A stretch of DNA of 64,000 nucleotides from Eutypa lata (Eukaryota > Ascomycota > Sordariomycetes > Xylariales > Diatrypaceae). The translations under genes were made by a program, and so were the position numbers. How positions within the stretch are numbered: the first letter of the stretch is position 1; the number at the start of each line of letters is the position of its first letter. This document shows, piece after piece, positions 23,704-34,325 of the stretch. The stretch covers positions 4,459,001-4,523,000 of the forward strand of contig JAKULF010000006.1 in the NCBI GenBank assembly GCA_022661535.1, written 5' to 3'. The notes below the pieces were generated by a model that had not been told where the DNA came from, made no database searches, and was given only the letters and a program-made list of their open reading frames with translations.

Positions 23704-25690
23704 GATTCGATATCGGGATCGTGTGTAAATCTCTAAGTCTACCTATGTATCTAGCTTTTTTACTAGATACACTTAATGGTATCACCACGGTTTAGGTCGG
23801 GCCGAGTTCAACGTTGTCGATTTAAGTTGAGCTGAGGGTTCCCGTTGGTAGCGCAACACACCTATAAAAATGAAAAAAGAGGCGGCGGCGTGGCAAGGGG
23901 AGAGACAGAGATAGACACTGAATATATAGGCAGGTGGGGAGGTAGGGAGGACGTGAGGGATGATGCGTTGTGTATGTCTGTCTTAAGTCTCTATCTGGCA
24001 ATGAAAGTGAGACCTTGACGTGGTAATTATAGATAGAATACAAAGAAAAGAAGCAGACAATTAAGACGAAGAGGAGTAGGTAGTCGCGACAAGCAATGAA
24101 GCAGCAGCGGTCGTGATATCGTCAAAACTTCACGAATTGGGCTATGGTGATAATCCGATGTATATGTCTTAATCTAGGTACTTAGGTATGACAACCAAGT
24201 ATAAAACGAGGTGAGATGCATTGTACGGGGATAGTCATGCAGTATACCTACTATCAGGCTATGCAGTATAGCGATATGAACTGACGAATGGAGTCTCTTA
24301 ACAACTTGGTAGTCGTATAATATGGGGGGGTTATGGGGTCATTACCGTAGGCTACTGTAGGTGTAAAGTGTGCTAGGTAAAGGTGCTAGACTGAGATAGG
24401 GAGCTACCTAATGGCCTAGAGTGGGATAGCGAACAGGGGGGAGGGGCGAATAGACGACTGAAGTCTTGACAGGGTCACAGGATCATGAAGAATCCCATTC
24501 AATTACGCGATCATTAAAGAAGACGCGAACGAGATCGGATACCTACTTACCTAATTAACAGGATAATAATAACTCAGTTACCTCTTTACCAGTGCGAAAT
24601 GTCGGCATACATACCTACATATATATAGTTGGGGATTTAATGATTCAATCAGGTATCTACGGATAGAGGCCTAACCGCATTGATCGGCAGGTCAACCTTA
24701 ATAAGGGTCTAGACAAAGCTCTATAACTGACACCAAAAACTTTCTAAAATAACAGCATAATCATAGTAAAGATGTTTAACTTATTCCCCTCGACGTAGGT
24801 TAAGAACAAAGTGGTTCTTGAATTACGATTAATATTAAATAAAACCAGCCAAGAGGTAAGGAATTATATCCTTGACTTTAAAACGTGCGTCTTACAGTAC
24901 ATACGGTCAACTTACGCCTCACGATGTTAAGCAGAGCTTCTTAACCACGAAACTTCCCGACGCACTCAGATTCAGGGATAGGGCCAGATACTTGCCCTAC
25001 TATTTTACACGTCAGCACGTCTAAGTCAAGGTAGCCAGGCCATGATATTCACGCCACAGCTTGGTTGCTTTTCCATATACTTTTAGCTCCCGTATGGCCC
25101 ATTGATTTGAATGTTTGACATGTGCGGTCGATGGGAGACGTGCATGACGCCTCCCGTATCTGCACTACCTACCTACCTGCCTATGTACGTACTTCGGAAG
25201 CCAACGAAACAATCCCATTGCATGGTTATGTCTGCTATATGGTGTTATAAACCCCGAGAAGAGGGTACACCCATGTATGGGAATGGGAGCACCAAAAAAC
25301 AAAAGGCAAACGAATAGACTGTCTGCCTGCCTGTCTGCTGCCCCTATGCTTAGATTATGGTACCTGCATCTGTGTAGCCTTCGTGTCCCGGCTATACGGA
25401 TTACGTCCCTTTTCTTTGACGGACTTAGCCTGGTGCTAGAGTTTTGTGAAGAAAGATAGCGAAGGGCTAGTTGGAAGCTGGAAGGTCTTTATAATGTCAG
25501 GTCTAATGGAGTAATTAGTACCCGGCAAAGATCGTACTCATATATCCTCCGGAAACGTAAGTATGCTAGGCGACCAAGATGCATTTCAGAGTAAGATGGT
25601 GCATGAACGGGGCCGCTCTCGTACATCTGCAGAGTTCGCAAGCAAGAATACACAGCGAAAAGCTGTGTGGTCCGAAGCATACGCAATCCA
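23704..25690. other. Intergenic region upstream of GID4
   Basis: About 2 kb between the GID4 start and the TRM11 stop, presumably the GID4 promoter/5' UTR plus the TRM11 3' flank. Short frames (23822-24043, 25111-25459) have no domain. Confidence 0.4.
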
Positions 25691-27233
25691 CTAGGGGGAA
25701 ATACCTGGGGTTTGTGTATCCACTTTGAAGCCCTTGAAGTATTGCCGGCGGAAGTCATTTAGATCATCGGCGTGGCCATTGACTTTCGGCTGCTCCTTTC
25801 TGAGCGCCAGGGCGGACAGATCAACTTCAGAGTCCGGTATCCGCCGGTATGTGATCAGTCTCCTCGACCCTATCCAGTCATCAGCCAACGGTCGTCGTAG
25901 TCGTAAGACATTATAAAATCCCCTGTGGTTAAAACTCACATTTGTAAAATACTTGCACGCAGACGGTAACGATCTCTAGACATGGATGGGTGGGCATGGC
26001 TATCTCCTGGTCTTCGTCATTCGCGGTTGGCATCCAGAATGATAACCGACCATCGTCGATCAGTGTGTCCGAGGCGAAATTGAGGATGTCATCCAACATG
26101 GCCGTGAAACTGTAGGGTTTCTTTGGGGGCACGAAATCGGGGTTTCTGGAAGTTCATGTAAGTAATTTGCATTACTAGGATGGATGAATTAGGGCCATTG
26201 TGAACACACTTATATGTCCGCTTCCCCTTTTCTACCAGGTTCGCGAACTTCTCCATATCCTTGCAGCCGAGAACCCTCAGGCCTTCTCTCACTCCATATG
26301 GCGGGTCACATACAATACCGTCCAGAATTCTCGCCTTCCGGACGGGGCTATTAGTTAGGTCGCAGACGAAAACATCACCAAGCAGCTTTTCTAAGCCGTA
26401 TTGCTCAAAATTCCCCTTTAGGCTTTTCTTCCCGCCCTCGCCTCGCACGCTACGACCGTCGATGTCACTCCCGAAACCCACAGCCCCGAACTTGGCACAC
26501 GCAATGGGAAAACTACCAGTTCCGACGAAGGGGTCGTAGAAAATCTTTCCGGGACCGGCAAGCGCTATGTTTGCCGTCACTAGCGCAAGCTCTGAATCCA
26601 TGGACGTCGTGCTGATGTAGGTTCGCTTCTTGAGGTCGAAAGTCTGCACCAGATCTCTGACGCTATGGGAAATCAAGCGCCCAAAGTGAACCTTCAGTGG
26701 GTGTGGTATCCTCTTGGGGACCGAGTCCCATTCCCACTGCTCGAAAACGGTAAACTCCTGGTCGGGGGAATTCATCACGATCTTCCCATCGAAAGGCAAA
26801 AAGGAGAGTGAATTTATGAGTTCCCTCTTCTTAGTTGCAGATCGTGAGCCTTGGTACGTGTCAAAATTGATTTTGAATGTCGAATCCTTGTACTGCGGCC
26901 ACCACTGTGGGCTGTCCCGTTTGATGGCAGTGTAAAGCTCGTCCCATGTGCCGGCTGTCCCCCAATGCTCATGAATGCTTTGTGCTAGGATGGAGCGTTT
27001 CATGAGACATCTTGCCGCGTCTTCAGATTCCAGCTGCACCAGGCAGTAGGGGGACTAGAATCTTGTAAGCGGGGCTGTATCTAACCGGCACTGGCCCCCT
27101 ATCCTCAAATCTCACTCACCTCATTGCTGTAGGATATAATCTTCAAGTCGATGTTGTAAAGACAGGCAATCGCTTGAATCTCTGCTAGACGAAATGTCTC
27201 GTGCCATTGTGTGAAACGAATCAAATATTCCAT
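25691..27233 (-). CDS. TRM11: tRNA (guanine-10-N2) methyltransferase, Trm11-type
   Basis: The catalytic subunit that, with Trm112, makes m2G10 in many tRNAs. Four exons (27233-27120, 27054-26210, 26145-25940, 25869-25691) sum to 447 aa. The start MEYLIRFTQWHETFRLAEI is a Trm11 hallmark. The N-terminal THUMP-like part covers about residues 1-180. SAM motif I (DPFVGTGSF, then a GSDID acidic loop) follows, then the catalytic DPPYGVREG motif. The C-terminal part has PTHPCLE and, across the last intron, KWSRRLITYRRIPD, which fixes that splice site. The gene is divergent from RPP40. Confidence 0.95.
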
Positions 27234-27790
27234 CTTTAAAAGCCAGACCCTTCAAACGAGGCCTAGTCTAATACCTTTCTGCTGCTAAGCATCGAGTATC
27301 GAAGATATACGTAAGTAAGTATGCAGATATACCTATGGAGTATATAGCCTAATGTTAGTGGTTTTAACGTCCCTACTATTAGGTAGATTTGTGACGATTG
27401 ATTCCATTTAGTCAAGTCATAAAGATGTAAACTTCTTGTTCATAGTTTGACTCATCAAACGAACCTTCACTTGTGGGCAGGCGGCAGCAAACTTGTATCG
27501 CACTATTGCGGGATGGGGTGAACACAGAAATAATGGCCGAGTCCTAAAGATGGCGCTAATACCGTTTACTGAAAAGCCTCGATAAAATGATAACCCCCAC
27601 CAGCTGATTGCACACAAAACTTGCAACCACACCGACAAACACAGTACATAAGTAGTAATTGAGGGACCTCATTAGCTTCGCTCCATGGGGTTCATCTATA
27701 ACTTATTTTCTTAAGCTCCGTTGCATTATATCAGTGTCCCTGAATTCTACTACATCCATAGGGACGGAACAATACCTGCATATTGGCAAG
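27234..27790. promoter_or_regulatory. Divergent promoter between TRM11 and RPP40
   Basis: 557 bp separate the two start codons on opposite strands, so both promoters must lie here. No clear TATA box was seen on either side. Confidence 0.5.
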
Positions 27791-29182
27791 ATGCTTTCAT
27801 TTCCAACGCCAAGTATATACCAACCTTCAAAATGTTTCGTCACTTACGGCACAATGGGACATCCCGACCTAAAGCAGCTTCCTGTGAAAGGCAAACCGTG
27901 GAGCACTTTGCTCGCCAAAGATTGTATACATGAAGTAAGATGCAATTTCTCACGGCAAGGTCGTATTTTATTTTTATTTTTTAAATAGCCATCATACTGA
28001 AACCATAGCAGGTGGACCTCATCCTCCCGCAGGACTTACTTCAAGTAGTCAAGGACAGGATCGCAAACCAGCCTTATTTCGTACCGAGCTACCATAAAGT
28101 CATCATGACCCTTGGTCAGGTTCTCCAAGGGGCCTTCTTCACCGAATATATCAAGATAGGTGAATCCAGACTATGCTCGGCCCTTTTCATTATCAATGGG
28201 ATTACTCACAATTCAGGGAATAGGCAACATCGTTATGCTGTCTGAGGGAAGAGTCGACGCCGACGACGTGTTTTCTCTGAAAGATGGTGAACACTTCACT
28301 ACTGAATTTATGATATACACGAGCTAACATATCAACTACAGGCATCCTTACAATGTATCTAGATAAGGAGACATACGAACGAGCTGGTCTTGTGGGAAAG
28401 CCCCATGGCGTCAAGGGCCAACGAGGGCTTAAGCCAAGATGGAGTAAGCCACGTGCAACTGCAAAACACCCACTGAGGTAATCAGATATTAACCATATTT
28501 TAGTTGTGGAGTATGATCTTCGAAGTCCATCTATGTTGCATGGGAAGAAAGGATTTGACAGGCTAGCATATGCTTGTAAGAACGTGCTAGACAAGCCAAC
28601 GACCTGGCTTTTCTGCAATCTATCTAAGAGTAAGACTACGTATCAAAGCTAACAAGTCCACCTGCTGATTGATGCTCCTGAATAGCTCCTAATCCTGACC
28701 CTCTACTCAAGCATCATCCCACAAGATACGATTCAGCTCCTAGTATCAACGAGGATCTCGCAGTGGCAACCCCCCCCTTAAAACCTCCGGCAGCTATCCT
28801 CGAAGGAAACAGCCGTTTCGAACTGGATGAATATGCTACCGATATCTACGAGTGGCTGTCAATGGTTCGCCTAGGGAGCCCCAGAGTCGCCGTGGGGGAT
28901 GCAATCGACCCGTACCTCTCTCGTTATGCAGTTCCTGGTAATCCTGATGATATCTTCGAAGGCGAACTTTGCAAAATCAGCTGGGAGGGTTTCATTTGTC
29001 CAACCTGGACTCGACAACTTCTAGCTGACGTTATTCTTGCGCTACCATCCAAGGCATGGTTCTCTCTGAGCGTGACATCATTCGCGAAGGGCATCATCGG
29101 CGACCACACTGAGTGTACCATTCTAAGGCCACCCCAATCGCCAGGGAAATACTTTTTGTGGGATATTAGAGGCCATGATTAA
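27791..29182 (+). CDS. RPP40: RNase P/MRP subunit Rpp40-like
   Basis: Rpp40-family proteins belong to the RNase P/MRP complex that matures tRNA 5' ends and rRNA. Six exons (27791-27934, 28012-28159, 28224-28286, 28342-28443, 28504-28629, 28686-29182) sum to 359 aa. Family-like blocks include CFVTYGTMGHP, WSTLLAKDCIHEVDLILP, VIMTLGQVLQGAFFTEYIKIGNIVMLSEG, LYLDKETYERAGLVGKP-type, MLHGKKGFDRL, DIYEWLSMVRLGSPR and DPYLSRY. No single long frame reveals the gene because every exon changes frame; it only appears after splicing. The intron 2 acceptor (GAATAG, 28221-28223) was chosen over an upstream CAG because only it keeps the frame. Confidence 0.88.
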
Positions 29183-29231
29183 TTGCAGGGATTAGAAAGC
29201 TCTAGTTTCTCGACGATGGATGTGAAAGTGA

Positions 29232-29897
29232 TTAATTTTGTCTTGGGCGAACATTCCGGTCCTCAAGATTTCCATCTCCTAAAGTGTCTTGGACGAGCTG
29301 TCGCAATTCAGCCTGGCCTTCTTCGGTGTAGAAATCGTCACGCTCGGCCAACTGCTCTATTCTCCTTCGAAACTCCGGGACCACCTCTGCAGCATCTACC
29401 TCCTCGGGTTGATCCATGGTAGTCATCGATAGTCTCATCCCCTGGGGCAATGGCGGCATCGCGCTGCTGTCTTCTGCAGCTGTTCCGTTAGTTTGTGTCC
29501 CATTAACATGACCGTGTGAATTGGCGAGCTCTTGGATCCTGAGATATTCAGCGATCTCGGGGTAATCGCCATCTTCTGCGATCTTCTCGCGTGCTGTATA
29601 TCCATCAGAACCTTTGATGATCAAATCAGCACCTAGCTCCTCCACTAGGACTTTCGCTGCGTCCAAAGTCTCGACCACAAACAAAGCCGTCTCTTCGTCT
29701 TCATCGCGCAAGTTGACGTCGACATGATATTCCCGTACTAGAGTTCTTAAGAGATCGAGATGATTATAGCTGGCAGCGGCGTGAACTAAGGAGTAACCAT
29801 GTTCGTCTTGACCCGAGGCAAGGGATGGGTTCTCGCGGAGGAGAGAAAGCAAGGCAGACGGGTTGTCGGCGGCGAGGAGAAAGGGATTGGTTGACAT
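29232..29897 (-). CDS. Ankyrin-repeat protein, YAR1-like
   Basis: Intronless, 221 aa from the ATG at about 29897; the frame extends upstream without an ATG. Ankyrin helices lie in residues about 10-120: GQDEHGYSLVHAAASYNHLDLLRTL, a LRDEDEETALFVVE repeat, and KGSDGYTAREKIAEDGDYPEIAEYL. The C-terminus is acidic and hydrophilic. Size, repeat number and acidic tail match yeast Yar1, which chaperones Rps3 during 40S assembly, but ankyrin similarity alone is weak evidence. The stop codon lies only 49 bp from the convergent RPP40 stop, so their 3' UTRs must overlap. Confidence 0.78.
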   Translation of the reverse strand: MSTNPFLLAADNPSALLSLLRENPSLASGQDEHGYSLVHAAASYNHLDLLRTLVREYHVDVNLRDEDEETALFVVETLDAAKVLVEELGADLIIKGSDGYTAREKIAEDGDYPEIAEYLRIQELANSHGHVNGTQTNGTAAEDSSAMPPLPQGMRLSMTTMDQPEEVDAAEVVPEFRRRIEQLAERDDFYTEEGQAELRQLVQDTLGDGNLEDRNVRPRQN

Positions 29898-30963
29898 GGT
29901 TAAGGGTATATCTTTAGACCCCAAGATAGGACAATGATCGATCTGTTGTATGTTTGATAATTTTGTGATTAAAGGTGTTTCTTCCGCGTGACATGCCACT
30001 TATTTCCAAAGTAATTACTACCTAGGTAGCTAGGAGGTAAGTTGGATATGCTTTAAAGGTAATGTTTGTATGTAGCTTGTAGACTATCAATAGCAGCTTA
30101 TCGCACTATCTAAAGGTGAAATTTACGAAAGCTACCCCGCCATACAGTAATACCCCTCCATGAAACTGCCTTGTACAATAATATATTCACCGCCTTCTTT
30201 TTCTAGCAGAGCTTGGTGGGTTATTGTGCGGTGTTTAAGTCCTTCTAGCCCACTAAGCTCCCTGAATATTTCCTAAGGTCTCCCATATGACACAGACCGA
30301 GGACTGACAGGTACCTAACATTGTATATAGGCACATACATCATATGTATCTACATGCACTACATGATAAAGGAATATTTACTAAATAAACAAGCTAGGAG
30401 TTGTAGATCATCCAATACCTAGATTCAGCCTTACCACCCCTACTATTCATCCCTCAACAGTGAGGCTCTGTGACTCACGCCGCAAATGTTGCCTAGTGTA
30501 AGGAGGTGGCTATACTCAACGTGGGTATTTTCTGTGTAATAAGTATTAGGGTTGCTGTGGTGTTTTCCTGAAGACCCCAAACCGACTACCAACGAGGTAT
30601 TACATTCAATCTCGTATTGAAAACACGGGTTCCTGAAGTTACATAAAGGGCAGGGCTTGAATGCTTAGAACCTTAACGAAGCAAATGCTGCCTGCATCAA
30701 CGCTAGTTGCCCAAGGAAGCTACCACAATCAGTTCTGGGTTGCAACTGATACCACCACTTCCATCATTAGAGGCCTTTGTCATTCCAGACTCTTCTTCTC
30801 TACTTCACTACTACTACCACGCCTACAACCACATTTACCCACGACATCTCGACCGGAGTATAATCCCTTTCGTATAGCCCTTAATAGGGCCGGACTCTCA
30901 TTTACAACCATATTTCATCCTTTCTCATCTACCCCTTGCCATTGTGAGACACAACAACACATC
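29898..30963. other. Upstream region shared by the ankyrin gene and tRNA ligase
   Basis: About 1 kb between divergent start codons. Its right end (30661-30963) is an in-frame open extension of the tRNA ligase that I treat as 5' UTR by default. Confidence 0.4.
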
Positions 30964-33366
30964 ATGGCTTCTTCCAAGATACCCTACCGCAGCCAAGACG
31001 TGCAGGAGGTTGCCAATCTCCTCAGAGGCCTGAATGATGGGAAGTCTAAAAGCAAGAAAAGTTTCAGAGCCAAAAAGACCACTTATCCAGTAAAGGGATC
31101 ACCCGATGGAATTGCTGTCGACTCATGGCGCCTCAACGATTGGGACTACAAGAGAAGAGACCTTCCCACCTATTCCCGTGGCCTGTTCACCACCAGGAAC
31201 CGCCACAATGAGCCTGAAATTGTGATCAGAGGGTACGACAAGTTTTTCAACGTTGACGAGGTCCCTGAAACAAAATGGAAGAATATTCTAAAGAATACCC
31301 AAGGTCCCTATGAGCTGACACTGAAGGAGAATGGTTGCATTATCTTCATTAGTGGTTTAGAAGATGGAACCCTGCTGGTATGCAGCAAGCATTCGACTGG
31401 AGATCGTAGTGATGTCGAAGTCAGTCATGCCAGCGCCGGCGAGAAATGGGTCGACGCCCAATTAGCCAACATTGGTAAGACCAGAGAAGACCTTGCTCAA
31501 GACTTGAGAAAAAGGAACGCCACAGCTGTGGCAGAACTTTGCGATGATTCCTTCGAGGAACACATTCTAGCCTACGGCCCTGAAAAGGCCGGCCTCTATC
31601 TTCATGGCATCAACGTCAACGTCCCGGAGTTTATGACGTATCCCAGCGATCAAGTACAGCAGTTCGCCGATGCATGGGGCTTCCGTAAGGTGGGGCTACA
31701 GGTATTCGACGATATCGATACTGTCAAGTCCTTTCTAGAGGGCGTTGCCGAGACGGGCGCCCATGAAGGTCGGGATGTGGAGGGGTTTGTTATCCGCTGC
31801 AAAATATCTCCGAATCCCGAAACGGTCCCTTTCGTAGACTGGTTTTTCAAGTACAAGTTCGACGAACCCTACCTAATGTACCGACAATGGCGAGAGTGTA
31901 CCAAGGCTATAATAGCTCGGAAGCCACCCCAGTACAAGAAGCATATCAAAATTACCGAGGAGTACCTGCAGTATGCCCGCAAAAGACTGATAGAGGATCA
32001 ACAACTCGCCAAGCTATACAACCAGAATCATGGCATTATCGCTTTACGAGACGACTTCCTCGCATTCAAGCAGATGAAGGGTTCCGAAGCTGCCAATGTA
32101 GAGCTCGGGTCTAGTGAGAGTGGCCCATCTGTCACCCGGGATATCGTGCTTGTGCCTATTGCTACTATCGGCTGCGGGAAGACTACGGTGGGAATTGCAT
32201 TAACACATCTCTTCGGCTGGGGCATAGTACAAAACGACAACATTCAGGGCAAGCAACGTCCGAAGCAAATGGTATCTCAGATCCTCAACAAGCTCCTAGA
32301 TCACCATGCTGTTATCTCAGACCGGAATAATTCGGAGCGACGGGAACGGGAACAGATCATTACAGATCTCAAGACCCAAAATCCTGATATCCGGTTGGTG
32401 GCCCTGAACTTTGCTCACGGCGATATCGACGAAGTCCGAAGAGTGACGCGAGAGCGAGTGTTGAAACGAGGTGATAATCACCAGACGATTCAAGCTCAGT
32501 CAGAGCAATCCAAGGTCATAGGCATCATGGAGAACTTCATACACCGCTTCCAGGCATGCGACCCAGAGCGTGCGCCCGATAATGGCTTCGATCTCGTCAT
32601 CGATCTAGATGCTGCTCAAGACAGTCGGGCCAACCTAGAAACCGCGGTCAACGACTTACATAGAAGATTCCCTTCGCTAGTTCCGAACATTCCGAGTAAT
32701 CAAGACCTAGACGAAGCTGTCAAAGCCGCAATTGAGGATTACTCGCCCGATCTACGCCACACCATTCCGGACCGACCAGACAAGCGAAACAAGAATACGA
32801 GGAACGTGAACAGTCAACCGATACAGACAGCTACTCCCAAGAAGAAAGGTTTAGAATACATGTCCATCTCAGTGCCGGCTAAGGATGTCACGACGGCTCT
32901 TGAAGCCGCTTTCAAGGGCACAGACCCGGAGACCATGCGCTTCTACCGTCAACTCCAAGGTACCAGGCGTATTCAGAACCTCTTCCACGTCACTCTCATG
33001 CATCGCGCTACGGCTCGAGACAACCCCGAGTTATGGGCGAAATACACATCTCTCGAGGCGGAGTGCCAATCCCCCGACGGTAAGATCGACGAGTGCAACG
33101 TCCTCCTCGAGCGCGTCATCTTCGACGACCGCATCATGGCCGTCGTGGTGCGCATCCTCGACGAGGAAGGGAAGTGGGGGTGCATCAACAAGATTCCGCA
33201 CGTGACGATCGGCACCCGCGACGACTCAGTCAAGCCCAAGGAGAGCAACGACCTGCTGGCGAAGTGGCTCGAGGTCGGGAGTGGAGGCGCCACCAACATC
33301 GGCGAGCGCGTCATCGAGGGCAAGCCTGTCGTCAAGGGATCCGTCCGCGCCGTGCTCTCAAGATAG
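30964..33366 (+). CDS. TRL1: Fungal tRNA ligase (ligase-kinase-cyclic phosphodiesterase)
   Basis: Joins tRNA exons after intron removal and, in fungi, the HAC1-type mRNA of the unfolded protein response. Intronless; 800 aa from ATG 30964. The adenylylation domain has the nucleotidyl Lys in LKENGCII (K121). A P-loop kinase domain has IGCGKTT (residues 402-408). A 2H phosphodiesterase domain has two HxT motifs (HVTLM at about 675, HVTIG at about 746). I prefer ATG 30964 because its context (cacatcATGG) is strong and preceded by leader-like DNA. The frame stays open to an ATG at 30661, adding 101 Ser/Thr/Arg-rich residues. Ninety-eight codons stay open after the TAG (see next feature). Confidence 0.95.
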   Translation: MASSKIPYRSQDVQEVANLLRGLNDGKSKSKKSFRAKKTTYPVKGSPDGIAVDSWRLNDWDYKRRDLPTYSRGLFTTRNRHNEPEIVIRGYDKFFNVDEVPETKWKNILKNTQGPYELTLKENGCIIFISGLEDGTLLVCSKHSTGDRSDVEVSHASAGEKWVDAQLANIGKTREDLAQDLRKRNATAVAELCDDSFEEHILAYGPEKAGLYLHGINVNVPEFMTYPSDQVQQFADAWGFRKVGLQVFDDIDTVKSFLEGVAETGAHEGRDVEGFVIRCKISPNPETVPFVDWFFKYKFDEPYLMYRQWRECTKAIIARKPPQYKKHIKITEEYLQYARKRLIEDQQLAKLYNQNHGIIALRDDFLAFKQMKGSEAANVELGSSESGPSVTRDIVLVPIATIGCGKTTVGIALTHLFGWGIVQNDNIQGKQRPKQMVSQILNKLLDHHAVISDRNNSERREREQIITDLKTQNPDIRLVALNFAHGDIDEVRRVTRERVLKRGDNHQTIQAQSEQSKVIGIMENFIHRFQACDPERAPDNGFDLVIDLDAAQDSRANLETAVNDLHRRFPSLVPNIPSNQDLDEAVKAAIEDYSPDLRHTIPDRPDKRNKNTRNVNSQPIQTATPKKKGLEYMSISVPAKDVTTALEAAFKGTDPETMRFYRQLQGTRRIQNLFHVTLMHRATARDNPELWAKYTSLEAECQSPDGKIDECNVLLERVIFDDRIMAVVVRILDEEGKWGCINKIPHVTIGTRDDSVKPKESNDLLAKWLEVGSGGATNIGERVIEGKPVVKGSVRAVLSR

Positions 33367-33660
33367 GGTATGGGAGGAACGGCTGCAAGGTCCCCATCAT
33401 CATTATCAGGAGTAGACGCAGGCGCGGGTGGTGATTTGTTATCATCGATGGTGGCGGAACGCCCGGCTTCGGTGACTTCGGAAGGACAGCAACTATCGAA
33501 CCAAGGGCGTGGTAGAGGCGGATCGCGTGGACGAGGTGGGGGAGGTCGGAGAGAGCGAGGACGACGTTCGGGAAGGGATAGGGGTCGTGTCGTTCGTGGT
33601 GGCCGTGGAAGTTCTGTACGCGGTAGAGGACAGCCTAGAGGCAGCCAAGGCGGAACTTAA
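33367..33660 (+). other. In-frame RGG-rich extension after the tRNA ligase stop
   Basis: Directly after the ligase TAG (33364-33366) the same frame stays open for about 97 codons. It encodes a Gly/Arg-rich tail with repeated RGRG, RGGRG and GRG units, a composition typical of RNA-binding RGG domains. No separate promoter space exists. Possibilities are stop-codon readthrough, an alternatively spliced C-terminus, a recent stop mutation in this strain, or a chance GC-rich frame. Confidence 0.5.
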
Positions 33661-34325
33661 ATAACTATCGAAATATGACATTCGGTCGAGTTATAAATGC
33701 TTGATACGAGGGCTGTTATTACTTAGACGCACAAAGGAAGAAAAATGCGGGGGTCAGCCGGACTGGCATCAGTTACTTACACCATCTGTCATGTCTATAC
33801 ATTATGGCCCTCGCGAGTTTTGGTGTTCCGCTCATCCATTACATTACATCTGTAGATACTATTAGCTGTCGGGTCATATTGCACGATATTGGCATGAATT
33901 GACTAATATATTTTTGCGTCTCATCCACCTGTTGAACGTGGTGTATTGAGTCATTCGTCCTAGACCACTGTGGCCACCCGATCGTAATGTGCACACATCT
34001 TTGCCATATTCTTCGTGTCGTTGCAGTAGAATCCAACTCATGAATGATAGATAATCTAACTCATGAATGATAGATAGCATTCAGGTACGCTACTTATAAA
34101 TAGATGGCGTCCTCATATCTACCTCGGAATATAACCAACCCATAACCTTAACCTACAAAAAGCAGGAGTCTAAACCTCCTACCCACTTCTCACCAATCCG
34201 AGATCTCCTCTCTTGCCCCCTTTTCATCCTATATAATTCCATCCATCCATCCCACCCACCGAAAAACAAATTAAAACCAACCCATTTTAATTCCCACCCC
34301 ACCTCACCTCAAGACGAAGACGAAA
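33661..34325. other. Intergenic (tRNA ligase / TRP4 3' ends)
   Basis: Convergent 3' flanks. It holds a near-perfect 19-bp duplication (aactcatgaatgatagata) separated by 4 bp at about 34036-34077. No gene recognised. Confidence 0.45.

Noticed and set aside
28202..28618. 138-codon minus-strand frame
   Set aside because: Antisense to RPP40 exons 3-5, which rebuild a known family.
33493..33681. Minus-strand Ser/Thr-rich frame opposite the RGG tract
   Set aside because: The complement of Arg/Gly codons naturally reads as Ser/Thr/Pro; no independent support.
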